Source of the DNA: Glossina fuscipes | Taxonomy: Eukaryota; Arthropoda; Insecta; Diptera; Glossinidae | Assembly (NCBI RefSeq): GCF_014805625.2 | Contig: NW_023998415.1 | Location: 36,038,775-36,102,774, forward strand | Direction: 5' to 3' | Length of the DNA: 64,000 nt | Translations under genes and position numbers: made by a program | Notes under the pieces: generated by a model | Told to the model about the DNA's origin: nothing | Database searches by the model: none | What the model saw: only the letters and a program-made list of their open reading frames with translations | In this document: positions 11,821-24,429 of the stretch, one piece after another | Position numbering within the stretch: position 1 is the first letter of the stretch | How the letters are laid out: each line of letters starts with the position of its first letter

Positions 11821-12445
11821 CATGGAACGGTCAAAATTGCATTTTCGACATTCAATACTTTTGTGGTTTGATTTGAAGAAATCTGCTGCCGAAGCCCATC
11901 AAACACGTTTAGAGCCTTATGGTGATGCTGCTCCATCATATCCCAATTGTCGCTTTTAGTGTCAACAATTTAAAAGAAATGATTTTGATATGAATGGCTT
12001 GAAGAATGGCTTGGAGAACTAAAAAGCTTCGTAGACAATGAATTGAAAGACGTAGTGGATGAACACCCAGCTCAAACTCTCAAAGAACTTTCAAAAGGCT
12101 GATGAAGAGAATAGTTGATGAGTGGACTGCTTCTAAGCGTTTACATGCGATGGGAAAAATCCAAAAGGACGGAAAATAGCTACCATGCGAACTGACTGAA
12201 AATACCATTTCGAACACTTTACTCAGCACGGTTTCATTGATTGCCCGGCAAAGATGTAAGAGTTTTCTGTAGTGTATTTTGACTGGCGATGAAAATTTCA
12301 AGTGCAAAAGGTCATGGCTTAGTCCAGGAGAATCATCCACATCGAAGTCGAAATTGAATATTCATGGCCATAAAGTTTTTTTTTTTTATACCCAATGGCT
12401 TGGCATCTCATTCCACGACTTGAAATTTTTTGTGTGTGATGTTAA
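11821..12445 (+). mobile_element. mariner transposase relic (N-terminus to first catalytic Asp)
   Basis: Colinear mariner blocks appear in shifting frames. They are WFDLKKSAAEAHQTRLEPYG (first helix-turn-helix), FKRNDFDMN, HPAQTLKELSK, RLHAMGKIQKDGK (second DNA-binding region), SLIARQRCKSFL, then LTGDENFKCKRSWLSPGESS and KLNIHGHKV. The first catalytic Asp of the DD34D triad survives in TGDE (12288-12290). Similarity fades after IHGHKV, and the segments with the second and third acidic residues are absent. At least four stops or shifts make it non-functional. The PGESSTS...NIHG pattern places it in a different mariner lineage from the HYTPE-type relics in this window. Confidence 0.9.
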
Positions 12446-12489
12446 GGATCAGAGTTCACGGCATAATAGATTAACTACTATAGCGGCGT

Positions 12490-12895
12490 AAATATGAAAT
12501 TTATCGCGTACGCAAGTATTTTGTAGATATTTATTAGAAAATAAAGAAAAGTATGTCAATGGTCTTGATTGGCCCACTAATTAAGAAAGAGCCGCATTCG
12601 GTTTGAGCATTGAGCAATTGCCTTATGCCGCGAGTTAAGTAATGTTTCCTATTTAGATTCTGCGAAATATAGAATATTTTCATTATTAAGCGTTTCTTAT
12701 GCAAGACTTGTGCAGATTTCCTGGTTATTTTATTGATTCATAGCTTTATTCAGTACGTGTAAATATGTCTGTATTCATATGAATGTAAATGTGTTTGCAT
12801 ATATCGCTGATATAGGTATATATGCATATATATAACGTAGGCCATATTGGCATTTTATTTGTTAACCATTAGTGCCTCGTTCTTCTTGTTGTTGC

Positions 12896-12926
<31 letters not shown>

Positions 12927-13042
12927 GTTATTATTGTTATTACTATTTAAATTGCATTGAATCTAACGTAGTGCCACCGCGGCACGGAAATTAGCCTGAC
13001 GGTTTGTATAAAAAAGCACGTTTACATATATATATATGTGTA

Positions 13043-13080
<38 letters not shown>

Positions 13081-14440
13081 CGCAAACAAACACACATTAT
13101 ATACATATCGTGTTTGACTTTTGATTTTTATTTGATTTTCTTGAAAACACTTTTAAAGGAAAGTAAAGAAGCCGCCGTACCGCTCAAATAGTTGTTTGAT
13201 GTATACGCTTTTCTTTACTTTACAACACAAACTATTGTAACAGCAGCAGGCTATTGTAAGTATTGATGATGACTTAAAATGAACCACTGGAGACGCATCA
13301 TTATTGTTTACACAATTATTAGGACAACATCAAGTTAACAGAACAACCGGCCAACAAATGCTTAAAATGACTTGCCGCTCTTTAGCTTAGTTACGTACGT
13401 TTTTGTAAGTAATTGGTTATAACCTGATATAAGTATGTATTTATATATATATATATACATATGTGATGTTGATTTTATTTGTTAAAAGCCTTTATAGCGA
13501 TTCAAACACTTTGATGTACGTTACGAGATAATGTTTTATATATATATATATTTGTGCGCTTATGCGTATATAGGCATGTGTGCGTATATGCGTACTTATG
13601 CATGCCTGTGAAAGTGTGTATGCATGCATATGTGTGCATGTATGTGCCTTGTGTACGCTTTAGTTTACACTCTCAAGTGTCAATTGCTTTTCATAAAAGC
13701 CACCACACAAATAGTCGCTGAAGTCAGCCAGCAAGCCAGCCACTCAACAGCTATGTCATTGTTATGTGCTACCAAACTAAGTTAGTGATACTGTTTGAGT
13801 TTGCTTTGTTTTACTTTGCTTTACTCAGTATAAAGATAAGGGCAACACACTAGTCCCTCTACTTCAGATCATATACCATTAACACAGGCACCAGGCTCCT
13901 AAAATAAGCGTAACTTTAAAAAAACGTAACATTTTTATATATATTTTTGTTATCCTATGTCAATTTAAGCGCGCAAAACGAAGGCATAAGACATATTAAA
14001 AGCATTTTTCTCACCTCAGCCAACCAGCCACTAAAAATATTTACATAAATGAATTCATTTAAAATCAAAAAATGTCAATGTTTGCGATGGAGAATACAAA
14101 TGCCGTGAGACACCTTATCTTGTAATTTTAGTTCTTTAAAAAGATAATATCATGAGTTTTTTTCTCTGTTTTCTGTTACGATCTTCAAACATTTATTCTT
14201 TCGTTATGATTAACATTAGTAAACATTTGTTCATTTTATTGCGTTAAGGTCGCAGCGCTTTTTAATAACTCTTTCAAAGGTAAAAATTTCATTATTTGCC
14301 AAGAAATGGAAATCAAACCGATTTGGTTTCGGAAACCCATGCCACGTGACATCTAGAGATATTGGCGATTATAGAAGAAGAAGAATATGTTAATGACAGT
14401 AAACTGAAATCAGATAATGAGTAAAAATTACCGAATGGAA
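12490..14440. other. AT-rich, microsatellite-rich non-coding DNA
   Basis: Contains a (TTA)n/(TTG)n tract at about 12896-12942, dense TA runs at 13026-13080, further TA tracts near 13442-13457 and 13536-13550, and alternating ATGT/CATG-rich DNA at 13550-13650. No gene is seen. Confidence 0.75.
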
Positions 14441-14599
14441 CAAATGCCTGCGGAAGAGGATCACACTACCTTCATCGATAGAAGAGAGGAGTGCATCGGT
14501 CAACGATTGTAGGCATTAACTCATAGACGACATCTATCAAAATTTCTTACCATTTCAATCAATTTTCTATAGTGTGGCGAGATTTCGGTTATTTTCCAA

Positions 14600-15180
14600 A
14601 CAATCGACAAAGTTGAATTTTTGCTGTTAGTTGAAGGTTGCAAAGGGCCGTTCAAACTTAGTATTGGCTTGGAAAGAGTTACAGTAACTCTTCTTGGTCG
14701 CACGCAATAATTTGTCTGGCGTTTGCATAGTCGACTCACACCAGAAAACATAAAAGAAAATCTCGACATTATTCTCGACCAGCGGAATGTGAAGTTGCGT
14801 GAGATAGCTGGCATCCTAAGCATATCGATAGGTAGGATATTTATAATTTTGCATGAAAATTTGAACTTGAGCATAGCCAAATGACTACCGTCTATATAGT
14901 TACCGTTGACCAAATGCGTTTTACTACAAGCAGACGGCGACAAGTATAAAATTGCGTGTACCCTTCAGAGCCTGGTTCCCGCTCTTATCATCTCCTTGCA
15001 ATTCTCAAACGGCTCGTACCGCAGAACAAAAAGAACTGAGTGATATGATGAGGCTATTGCGAGGACTGAAGCATATTTTGGAGTTCTACGCAAATCGTGC
15101 ATAAAGGAAAAAAAAAAATTATGTTGATTGCATCAGTCGTGAAAGAAATTGGTAGACCAAGCGTGGACCTCGATATGGAA
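14600..15180 (+). mobile_element. mariner transposase relic with internal deletion
   Basis: An N-terminal block reads VKLREIAGILSISIGRIF followed by ILHEN (14789-14860), the second helix-turn-helix of irritans/cecropia-type mariners. Only about 180 bp later comes YDEAIARTEAYF (15044-15079), the C-terminal block normally written EVIAETEAYF. The whole catalytic domain between them is missing, so the copy is internally deleted and the distance is far too short for a complete gene. The tail to about 15180 is only weakly recognisable. The call rests on two blocks in the correct order on one strand. Confidence 0.72.
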
Positions 15181-15189
15181 TAAACATTT

Positions 15190-15700
15190 TACCTTGTTTA
15201 TTGATGCAGCAAATGCAGCGATTATTTATAATGCATGCTATAGTAGCATGACTTTTGTTCGGCCGATTACCGCGAAAAGCGCGCCGAACATCAGCAAAGA
15301 ATGCCAGTAGACGGCAACCTTTAATATCGCTGGAGTTAACACTTTCACGAAGCTGATCATATCGTTGTACGCTACATTGCTTGTGGAGCATGGCATCTGA
15401 AGTCGGTACGAATGTATACAACTCCGAGAAGAACTTAAGGCTAGACCAAGCTCTTATTATATGAGCGAGTTTGCATTACACCACAGATCCAGGTGCACAT
15501 TAAGCAAACCAAATATTAATTGCCAGCAAAGCAAACATTGAAAATACGTCGTCAACGAAAAATCGCGTCATATATAACGCGTTATTCATAAAGTAAGAAC
15601 GATAAAAATTATCATTATTCGATTTTTTCTTTATTTAATAAAATATCTAAACCTAATTTCTATTAATTAAAATTACAAATGTCTATCGTATTTACGGACA
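15190..15700. other. No recognised gene
   Basis: A 100-codon minus-strand frame spans 15119-15421 but shows no domain I can name and partly overlaps the mariner tail. GTTATTCATAAAGTAAGAAC near 15581 is reminiscent of a mariner terminal repeat, but no partner was found. Confidence 0.45.
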
Positions 15701-16773
15701 AGAAAAGATTACACATATGAAGATCATAATTTCATCCGAGGAATCTATAAAATAAAGTGTGCGAATACTTTAATCTCCTTTTCAGCAGTAGCAGCTTTTC
15801 AAAAATGATAATAAGTTTTTGTCTATAAAACGTTAAAAAAAAAAAAAGAAGAAAAAAACTTATTTAGAATATAAAAATTACAGACATTTTCAAGTATTTT
15901 ACAACATCTATACGCGGGCATCTATGAGTATTAATGACTCGTAAATATTTCAACTCTATACGCCAGCAAATCTCGATAATTTACGTCATCGTAATTCGCT
16001 CTCTACATAACTGACATGACATTTATTCTAATTATTTTCATCATTATTATTGCCTTGCTGCTCGGCTCTTTGCTCTTCGTTTTTTTTTTGTTTTTTTTTT
16101 GTTTTTATTTTTTTGTTTTTGTTGCATTGCTTTGTTGCTGGTTTATTTGAATATTCGTTTATCTCTTGTCTTAATTAAAATGAGTGGTAATCTGCTTACT
16201 TTGTCTCTTTTCAATTTGAACCTAAATACTCATCACAACATGTATTAGCCCGTTCAAAACATAACATAAATTTTACACTTTAGCACACACAGTTTTCATC
16301 TATGCTGCAACAATCAAAACAACACCAACAAAAGGAAAAAAAGCAGCAAGCAAAAGGAGACAAAAAAAAAAAAAAAAACAACTATTATTAATACTACTAC
16401 TACTACTACTACACGATCACAATATTTGTGCGGCAAGTCAGTGTTAAGGAAGCAAAAAAACACAAAAAAAAAAACAATGTTTTTTCTTAAACTGAAATTT
16501 GTGTGTATCGACTGTTGTGACCCCCCATCGTGTGTAAACAAAATAACGAGTATGTTTCTGTGTGTGTGTGTGTGTATGTGTGTATGTTTATGCGAAGGTA
16601 AGAAGTAAGAATAGTATGTTTATGTCAAACTCAACGGTCATGTTGCATCAACACATGTTGATGACAGTCATAATTCTTAAAGCCACCATGGAATTGAAAC
16701 TCCAACAATCGAAGTTTAAACGCAAGTTTAATTCTAAGCGAGAAAGAGAGGCATCAACTGATAAGAACAAAGG

Positions 16774-16815
16774 GAGAAAGAGAGAGAGAGAGAGAGAAAG
16801 AGAAAGAGAGAGATA
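16774..16815 (+). repeat. (GA)n microsatellite
   Basis: Imperfect GA dinucleotide tract, with occasional AAAG interruptions. Confidence 0.95.
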
Positions 16816-16944
16816 GAAAAAAAAACCGCAGAAATTCCCTAAAAAACTGATTTCAATCTCTGGAAGAAAACAAAATGACAAGCATATATAGAAAACCAGT
16901 GGTAGGTTTAGCACTGTCACAGCAATCATAGCTCCACCACCATT

Positions 16945-17004
16945 CGCAGCAGCAGCAGCAGCACCAGCAGCAGCAGCAGCGGCAACAATAGCAAAAACAA
17001 CAAC

Positions 17005-17040
<36 letters not shown>
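16945..17040 (+). repeat. Compound (CAG)n - (AAT)n microsatellite
   Basis: A (CAG)n tract (16945-16983) with CAC and CGG interruptions is followed, after CAA-rich DNA, by (AAT)n (17004-17040). No splice-flanked frame supports translation. Confidence 0.95.
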
Positions 17041-17043
<3 letters not shown>

Positions 17044-17773
17044 AGCAACGGCAACAAAAATTGAAAACAATAAACTTTAGAAAACTATTACTTGTCAACA
17101 CTAGTTGGGGTCTGTCTCTCTTGAAGCTTATGTGTTATCGTTCGCCCATCATAATCAACATTATTTGTGATATTTAGTGCACACAAACATACACACACAC
17201 ACACATACATACATACATACATACATATACACATTTGCACGTATGTTGTACATAGATGAGCATGTGTATAAATTGGCATTTAAGTCACGCTATTTTATGG
17301 TTTATTGAGAAGTAGACGAAGAGCTGCACAAGCTTTATGTTTTTGTTACTTTTCTTTTCTTTTCGTTGCTTTTCGTTGCTTTTCTTTTTTTTTTGTATTT
17401 TATTTTATTTCTGTGTTTTTATTGAAATCATTTTTCTGATCGTTTAGTAAGAAATCTTGTGCTGGATGTCTGCGTTGGTATGTCTGCGTTGTTTTCTTTT
17501 AACGGAAGTGAAGTTCGTTTTGCGAGATTCACTGGTAAATGGTTCGAATGATCGAAAATGTGTCCCATGGTGTTTGAGGTTTCTCTTCCCTTAAATCATT
17601 AAAGGCATCTTTAAAATTTACTTTCAGTCTCCTCAGGTGATGTAAGACTTTTTCTTACTACGTTAACATTGTATACAACAAATGAACACTAATTTCCTAT
17701 TAATTTTTTATTTGATTTAAATTTTTTTTTCTACTGCGATCACATTTACGTAGTCTTTTACTATTACTTGATT

Positions 17774-17777
<4 letters not shown>

Positions 17778-17811
<34 letters not shown>
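17778..17811. repeat. (TA)n microsatellite
   Basis: Uninterrupted TA dinucleotide tract. Confidence 0.95.
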
Positions 17812-17827
<16 letters not shown>

Positions 17828-17992
17828 ATATTATAATAAAAATGTTCTTCTTACATTGTTACAAAAGAAATATTTTCATCAACAACTTTATTAAGAAAAT
17901 GTCGACTGTCTTTTTCAATATCGATTTGTATATGTAGAAGAAGCATATGTTCTATTCTTCTCAAAATACATACACATGAATATACATGCATA

Positions 17993-17994
<2 letters not shown>

Positions 17995-18026
<32 letters not shown>
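17995..18026 (+). repeat. (CA)n microsatellite
   Basis: Uninterrupted CA dinucleotide tract. Confidence 0.95.
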
Positions 18027-18029
<3 letters not shown>

Positions 18030-18519
18030 GGAGAGTGTGCAATACATATATTTAGTTTAGTTTGTATTGTAAGCAACCTGAACATTGCATGGCTTTCCTC
18101 TTTGCCACCTTTATGACTAAACATAAATCATTTGAATGCAGATAAAATATTAAAAAAAATATAAAAAAAAAAAAATAAAAAAAAACTAAAAAGGAAAGAG
18201 AGAGACCTGAACAAGAAAACGTAACGAAAAACGAAGAAAAACGATTTAGATCATAATCTGTGAACAATATGCTGACAACACAAACAGAATTTTAAAATAT
18301 TCACAAAATAAATCAAACACTCAAGAGAGACTCAAAAACCGAAACGACGACGACAACGACAACGACAACAACAACAATAACAACAACAATAATAATAATA
18401 AAAACGGTGCAATACAAAACTATAATCGATAAACCATAAATAAATTAAATTAGAAAAGCTAGACCAGCTCTAATACTGGATAGCAGGCTGGTTGCCTCGC
18501 TGACTGGCTAGCAGGCGAA

Positions 18520-18567
18520 TAAACAAACGAATAAACGAACAAACAAACAAACAAACAAACAAACAAA
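18520..18567 (+). repeat. (AAAC)n microsatellite
   Basis: Tetranucleotide tract, imperfect at its left end (AAACGAAT variants). Confidence 0.95.
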
Positions 18568-19995
18568 GTAACCAACCGGCCAACCAACCAAGCCATGTTG
18601 CATGCCAGCACAGATAACCAAGCCAAGCTTCACATAACACAATTTTCTATGGTTAACTAAAAACTGAAAATAAAACATATTGAAAAACGTGTAAAATGAT
18701 TTATCACCCAGAGAAAAATAAGGTATAAAACTGCAACAACAACAATGACAACAACAACAACAAACGGCAGCTTTAAATGACAACGAAAGCAATAAAAACG
18801 TGAACTCTCATACGTAAAATACAAAAGCAACACATTTCAAATGACAAAAGAAGTAAACAAAAGCAAAACAAATACAAAAATTATAACAAAAAGGCGTTGA
18901 AATCACATATTGAGATCACAGGGCGACTGAAATTTGAATCTATTTGAACATTGATTTACATATGTGCCGCGAAAGAAGCTAAGCCGCAGTAATGCCTAAA
19001 ATTGTCTCGGCTCACCATCCGCTTGCGAGGGAGATGGAGAGCAACAAATTAAGTCATTCTTTATTAAAATTTTGCACCATGCAAATTAACATACGTTAAC
19101 GAGTTCTCCTTGCCATATAAATAAAAGACAGTAAAAACAAAAACAAAAAAAAAAAATGAACAAAAGAAAAAACCCAACAATTTACAGAGTGCGGGTGTTT
19201 GAATTTAATTAAATTACTATAGCTTAGGGCACAGCTAAGACATAGCAGTTTTGCTTGTCATACTTCAACGATTTACATATATCTCTGCCCGTTCTTTATA
19301 AAGGTGTTGTCACAATGAGATCATATTTAACATACGAAAATTTGTAATTTATCTATATATATATATATTGTGTGTGTATATGCATGTGTAAGTAAACAAT
19401 TTGTTATGGTTTAATATACAAATAATTAACATAACAGTAAACTTAACAACATCTCATTGCATTCACTCATTGCATCCACCGCTTATGGTATATTAGATTC
19501 GTCAAATATTTATAACGCGGCGGACGATGCTTAAACCACTTCATCATCAAATAAACGAAACGATAAACGAAATTGATTTCATTACAAACGTCTGTCCGTC
19601 TGTAAGTCGGTTTTAATCTCAATTTCCTCGCCTTTTTGCTCTCTTTTAAAGGGATTTTTAGAAAATCTCATATATGGCATATATTTTCTTGATCACACAT
19701 CATAAAGATTTCAAAACTCACAAGGAATTCTTCTTATTCTTATTCTTTCGTGGTTTTTAGTGACGTAACAACTTTGTGTCATAACAAAATTAATATTGAA
19801 TAGTTCGATTGTGACCATTGCTCACTGCCCTCATACATTTTCCTATTATTCTTCTCAAGTTAAGGTTAAAACCAAAAAAAAAAAAAAAAAAAAAAAATTC
19901 AAATCAAACTCAGATATTTTCTGCAGCAAATTCAAATCAAAAATCTTTTTGTTAACTAACGTCTTTGTTGCTTGTTTATAGTGACTCTTGCACTA

Positions 19996-20707
19996 CGCTA
20001 AGCTAGACTACGTGATAATTAAATCCTGATGGTGCAGCAGTTAATTCAAAATGGCAAGCATACCGGGATCTCCACAATGGCTTGATGCTCGTGCCTCCTA
20101 TGAATTTGAAATGAACATTTAAACAATCCTAGAAAGGTCGTACTTTTGATCATAGCTTGTAATATCCTGAGAGTTAAGTCACTGTTAAATTGCTGAACTG
20201 TCCTCGTCCTGTCCCGAAACCAGTGAATCCCCCGAATATCTAGATTTTCCTTAACAAAAGCTAACCGGCAAATATTCCAGAAAATTTCGTCAATAGCTGG
20301 CTGCAAAAAGACCGACAGCTTGCCTATCGGGTTTAATTTTTACTTTTAAAAAAATTATTCTGTTTCGTTTAGTATACTAAGAGCACACATCTTCACTAAC
20401 TTAATATGTCGCTTTACCGCAAACACTGCAAGGTAGAAAAAAGTAAAATTCGATTTAGCAAAAATAATGCTTAATAACCTAATCTGGCCGATCTAATTAT
20501 CATTATGTCGCAGTATTTCGAGCGGGCTTTTTCTTAAATACGGGCGTGTTAACTATTCAATGCGAGGTAAGTTTGGCACCAAGTTTTCCGTTATTTCGGC
20601 CGATGCAGATTGTGATGCCGCTAAAAAGCTCATAGAATGACATATAAATGTAGGAGAGTGTTTAATTTGTGAGCGAATCAAAAGTCTTGTAGCTGTAACC
20701 GTTTTCT
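19996..20707. other. No recognised gene
   Basis: Complex sequence. An 86-codon minus-strand frame at 20046-20306 has no motif I recognise. Confidence 0.5.
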
Positions 20708-21383
20708 ATACCCATCAACAAAGTATAAGAGTATAAAAAATTAATCAAGACGTTTGCAACGCCCAGAAGGAAGCATCCGAGACACCACAAAGTATGTTTA
20801 CTTATGATCAGGATCAAATTGTGAATCGATTCAAGGTTGTCCGTCTGTCCGGCCGCGTAATGTCCCTTGTAAACATTCTGCTGGAAGCAAAATATGAAAC
20901 GATCCACTTCCGATTTAGCAGGAACACGGACAGATTGGTATTCAAAATGGGCCAAATCGGTTCGAGGGCACGCCCATAGCATCACCCAGGGTGAGAACAG
21001 TTCTGTTTTTATAGCAGAAAAAGGCATAAAACACATCTACAAAAATGGAAAAAATTTACTACGTCTACCCAATATTATAGTGCATCGGAATTTAATTTTT
21101 TTTTTTTCATATTTTTATAATCCTATAATACCTTCAAGAGGCGCAAAAACAAGTTTCAAAGTGTATAAATTCTAGGTCAATTCCAAATTTGGAAAGCACC
21201 TGAATACGTCCTGTTCGGCCTGTTCGTCTGTCTGTCTGCGCAACTATGTACTATCTGTGGAAACCCTTCGGCCGTTAGCGAAAATGAAGACGAAAATTTT
21301 CTTTTACTTTCTTTGTTCTTCTTAGGAGACCGTTGATGGGTATAAAAGAAGAAGATCACGAAAGAATATAATTTTCTTAATTG
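20708..21383 (+). repeat. Family A dispersed repeat, near-complete copy 1
   Basis: Starts TATACCCATCAACAAAGTAT and continues through GTTTGCAACGCCCAGAAGG, the GATCAAATTGTGAATCGATT block, a GTCCGTCTGTCC run, GAACACGGACAGATTGG, GGGCACGCCCATAGCATCAC, a second GTCTGTCTGTCTGCG run, and ends GAATATAATTTTCTTAATTG. The block order matches the copies at 35892 and 38640, which share the same 3' end. It has no coding frame with recognisable motifs. Class (MITE, SINE-like or other) is unknown; repeats with GTCCGTCTG runs are widespread in flies. Confidence 0.8.
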
Positions 21384-21424
21384 TTTTAATTAAAAAAGCA
21401 AAAACACTATAGCGTTAGATATAT

Positions 21425-21595
21425 ATATATAACGCATTGTATGGGAAATGGTCGAAAAAGGAGTCGGGAACGAATTATATTCAGTAGCCCTACAGTAGAC
21501 TACATCACGTCACTAAAATAAATTTCAACAAAATTTCGCAAAAATGACACAAGAAAACAAGACGGACAGAGGGACAGGCGAGCTTAAATTAATTC
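21425..21595 (-). repeat. Family B dispersed repeat fragment
   Basis: On the minus strand the blocks match 46425-46700: AAATTTATTTTAGTGACG, CGACTCCTTTTTCGACCATT and TGTCCCTCTGTCCGTCTTG occur in corresponding positions, including the phrase TTTTTCGACCA followed by TTTCCCATA. It is non-coding and the match is partial. Confidence 0.5.
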
Positions 21596-22760
21596 ATAAA
21601 GTGTTGCTGAATCGATTGGTACATTATAATAACAATTGAGTGCATCTCCACTCTATTTGGATGCAGCACACATCCGCACAAATTAAATATAACTCTTGTC
21701 CCGTAAGTGTTGTAGCAGATAATAAATAAGTAGTGAAGAAAAAAGTTTTAAAAGTTTGAAAGTTTGATGTTTGTAGTGATTGGCGGTATGATTGTAATCA
21801 AGACACAATTACTCGCAAATTTTGCATATAGACTTTGCTACGAATATCAACAGCTCCTAGAAGGACGGAAATGATTGTGTCAATGCGAACTTAAATACCA
21901 TTGCCGGCTTCTTCGCTAGCAAGCACCGAGTCAGATCGTCAAATTAAAGAATAGCCTGATCGTTTTACTTATTGTACAATATAAGTATTCTCATAGGCGG
22001 CATCAATCCCGCGAGTAAGCTTTGTCCAAAGATTAAGCTATTGAAGAAGCCGCATAAACAACAGGTTTGACATACGCATACACATAATTAATTGATCGCT
22101 CAAAGAAAGAAATAAAAGCAAACATCCATTCTTTGAGTTATCGAAAAAAGAAGCGAGAAATTCAATCATTATAGCAGAAAAAGTCATTTAGAACCCTTTC
22201 ATTACTTGTATGGATATGGACTAGAAAATAAACCATTTTCGTTTACCCACACGAGTGCTTTAAGGAATGGCATACCGGTTGGCTTTCCTATGGGAAAACC
22301 TGATAGTGTTTTTTTTCTTCGCTTAAATACGCGTCGAGAATAATTTATGATGAAAATGTTCGAAGCATCTAAGATCGATATGGTTTAGAAAGTCTTTCGA
22401 TTCGTCAATTGCCATGCTGTCCAAGCTCATGGCAAGATTGAGAAAATCGCACAGATCGCAAGAAGACATGTTTGGAGAAAGAATAAAAACATTCCTCATA
22501 ATAGTCGAAATATCCTAATATCGTAACTAAGATTCATCGCATCCGCAGCTGGAGCAAGCCCAAGTATTGCAATGAGCAGGAACTATGAACTATGCTATAT
22601 GGAGGGTTCTGAAAAAGTTTCGTATAAAACTTTTCATGCATAATAAAGTGCAGTTTGTTTAAATTCCTTTCACAATTCCATAAAATCGCTTTTAACATTT
22701 CAATACAAGTCGATTATGGTAAACGCGTAATGCGTTCCTCTCTTCATAGGCGAGCCATCT
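21596..22760. other. No recognised gene
   Basis: Complex sequence. GGGTTCTGAAAAAGTTTCGT at about 22608 has the look of a mariner terminal repeat, but no second end or transposase was found with it. Confidence 0.45.
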
Positions 22761-24155
22761 AAACTAATTCATATAATTGTTTTTTTTTTTTTTTTTTAAT
22801 TTTCATTTTTTCTCTTTAATAATTTATTATAATAAATTTTGCCATATAATACATACATATACGATAATTATAATTGTTATGATGTCAAAATAATATTCAT
22901 ACAAACATTCGCATATGCGAACATGTACACAATATAATATATATAAATATAAGCCATTATTTCTATAAATTGAAATGCATGCTACGCACACTTTTTATGA
23001 TTAAAAAGACAAATGTTGCAGAACGCACAAAGTAATTATGGTCAACACTATGCAAAATTCGTTGAATTTGCGGCCGATAACTTAAATAAGTGAATAATTC
23101 ATTTTTCGTTTATATGTAAGAAAAATTAAAATACATAGAAAAGTTATATTTTGGTCATAAGAGCCAAATATTTATAAATGTTTTTTTTTTTTTTTTTTTG
23201 CCCCTTCTACTCCTGACAAAGAAAACAATCACAAAAACCATTTAAATGCGAATAAACCAAATCACATATATATACGTCACATACATACGTGGACACAAAT
23301 ATTCTATATAAGTAATAGTTATTATGTACGTATGTAGGTTCATTTCTGAATGCCTCCTTCTCTCTCTGTGTGTGTGTGTGTTTGTAAAATGCGTTACATA
23401 TATTTTATCAGCAAATTAATATAAGCTTATATTGTGCTATACGTGATCACAATTAATTATTTACATTTTTACTTCTTTTTTTTGTTTTTCTATTGATTTT
23501 TTTTTGCCTTTTTTTTATTTTTAATTTTTTTTTTTGTTTTTTATCTTTTTTCGTATTCGAATCGAATGCCACGTTTTTGTGTAATATTCCATATTTTTCA
23601 TATATACAGTCAGTCATTCACATAATAATTTCGATTTGATGAATATATTGCTTCTGATTATTATGACAATATCGACGTAAATCATATGAAATGTGTGACA
23701 GTTATGACAACTAAATTGGTTCATATAACCGTTTCAATTTGGTGTCATTCATATACAGATATATGCACACACACAACAGAGTACACTTAAATGCTTATAA
23801 ATGTACGATTAAATGAGTTTGACTATAAAGTGTTTTTGTTTTCTTCTTTAACACATTTAATCGCTATTTAGAGTTAATGGCAGCCGTTTCGCATAAGGAA
23901 ATTTATGCTCTTGCTGGCGGTATTATGGCAATTTCAATTTATTCAACCGTCAAATTGAATGCCTCCTCAATCGTATTCAGATCAGAGAAAATGATAATTA
24001 ATCCTAATAATTAAAAGGATCTTCGTATCGCCTTCGATCACTTGTCCCACTGTCAACGCATATAAATACATAGCTTTTTTTTATTATTTCCCCCTTTTCT
24101 CACGGGAATGAGATCAGCTTCAGTGTTCCGGTCCGATCGTACGGAAATTTTCCTT
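22760..24155. other. AT-rich non-coding DNA
   Basis: Poly(T) tracts near 22780-22797 and 23182-23199, a short (TG)n at about 23367-23381, and T-rich DNA at 23470-23550. The segment 23870-23990 is conspicuously more complex than its surroundings and is listed as a finding. Confidence 0.7.
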
Positions 24156-24425
24156 TCATAAAAAGTAGCCATTGCCAAGCCATTCGTCTAGAAACTCTTT
24201 AAGTCGTCTGTAAAAACCTAGCCTTATACAAACTTTATAGTCTGCTTTCTTTTTATCGGATCCGCTACATTTTATTAAAAGTACTCGGCTCGATATCCGT
24301 GTGTTGCCATCGTCATAGTTAAAATAAAATTTGTAAATTGTCCCGACCCCTGTATGCTCCACCAATATACGAAATAATGTCGCTATACTTTTGCTAAGCA
24401 TTGACTGATTGATTGACTGATTCAC
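24156..24425 (-). mobile_element. Doubtful mariner C-terminal fragment
   Basis: The minus-strand frame ends RRLKEFLDEWLGNGYFL. This resembles the C-terminal block of Mos1-type mariners, which runs VKKWLDEW, then a short linker, then an aromatic-rich FF segment. No other block aligns convincingly, and the upstream part of the 89-codon frame is unrecognised. A chance match cannot be excluded. Confidence 0.3.
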
Positions 24426-24429
24426 TAAT

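Larger units (their letters stand above)
15700..19995. other. Long microsatellite-rich non-coding region
   Basis: Simple repeats are dense here: poly(T) near 16079-16115, (TAC)n at about 16398-16412, (TG)n at 16559-16587, (GA)n at 16774-16815, (CAG)n at 16945-16983, (AAT)n at 17004-17040, (CA)n/(CATA)n at 17188-17228, (TA)n at 17778-17811, (CA)n at 17995-18026, (AAAC)n at 18520-18567, and poly(A) near 19876-19897. All reading frames of 60-140 codons here are driven by these tracts. No exon with convincing splice sites was found. Confidence 0.8.

Noticed and set aside
13989..14004. 16-bp minus-strand segment between AG and GTGAGA
   Set aside because: Too short, with a weak donor and no other support. 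Chance in AT-rich DNA is more likely.
15119..15421. 100-codon minus-strand frame as a gene
   Set aside because: It partly covers the tail of a plus-strand mariner relic and shows no domain or splice context.
16648..17101. Two overlapping minus-strand frames of 140 and 82 codons
   Set aside because: Both are translations of GA, CAG and AAT microsatellites, with no splice context or conserved domain.
20516..20570. Plus-strand segment open in one frame before GTAAGTTT
   Set aside because: The acceptor is weak and the frame simply reads on past the donor. It lies in transposon-textured DNA.
22608..22640. Mariner-like terminal repeat (GGGTTCTGAAAAAGTTTCGT)
   Set aside because: No matching opposite end, TA duplication pair or transposase block could be tied to it.
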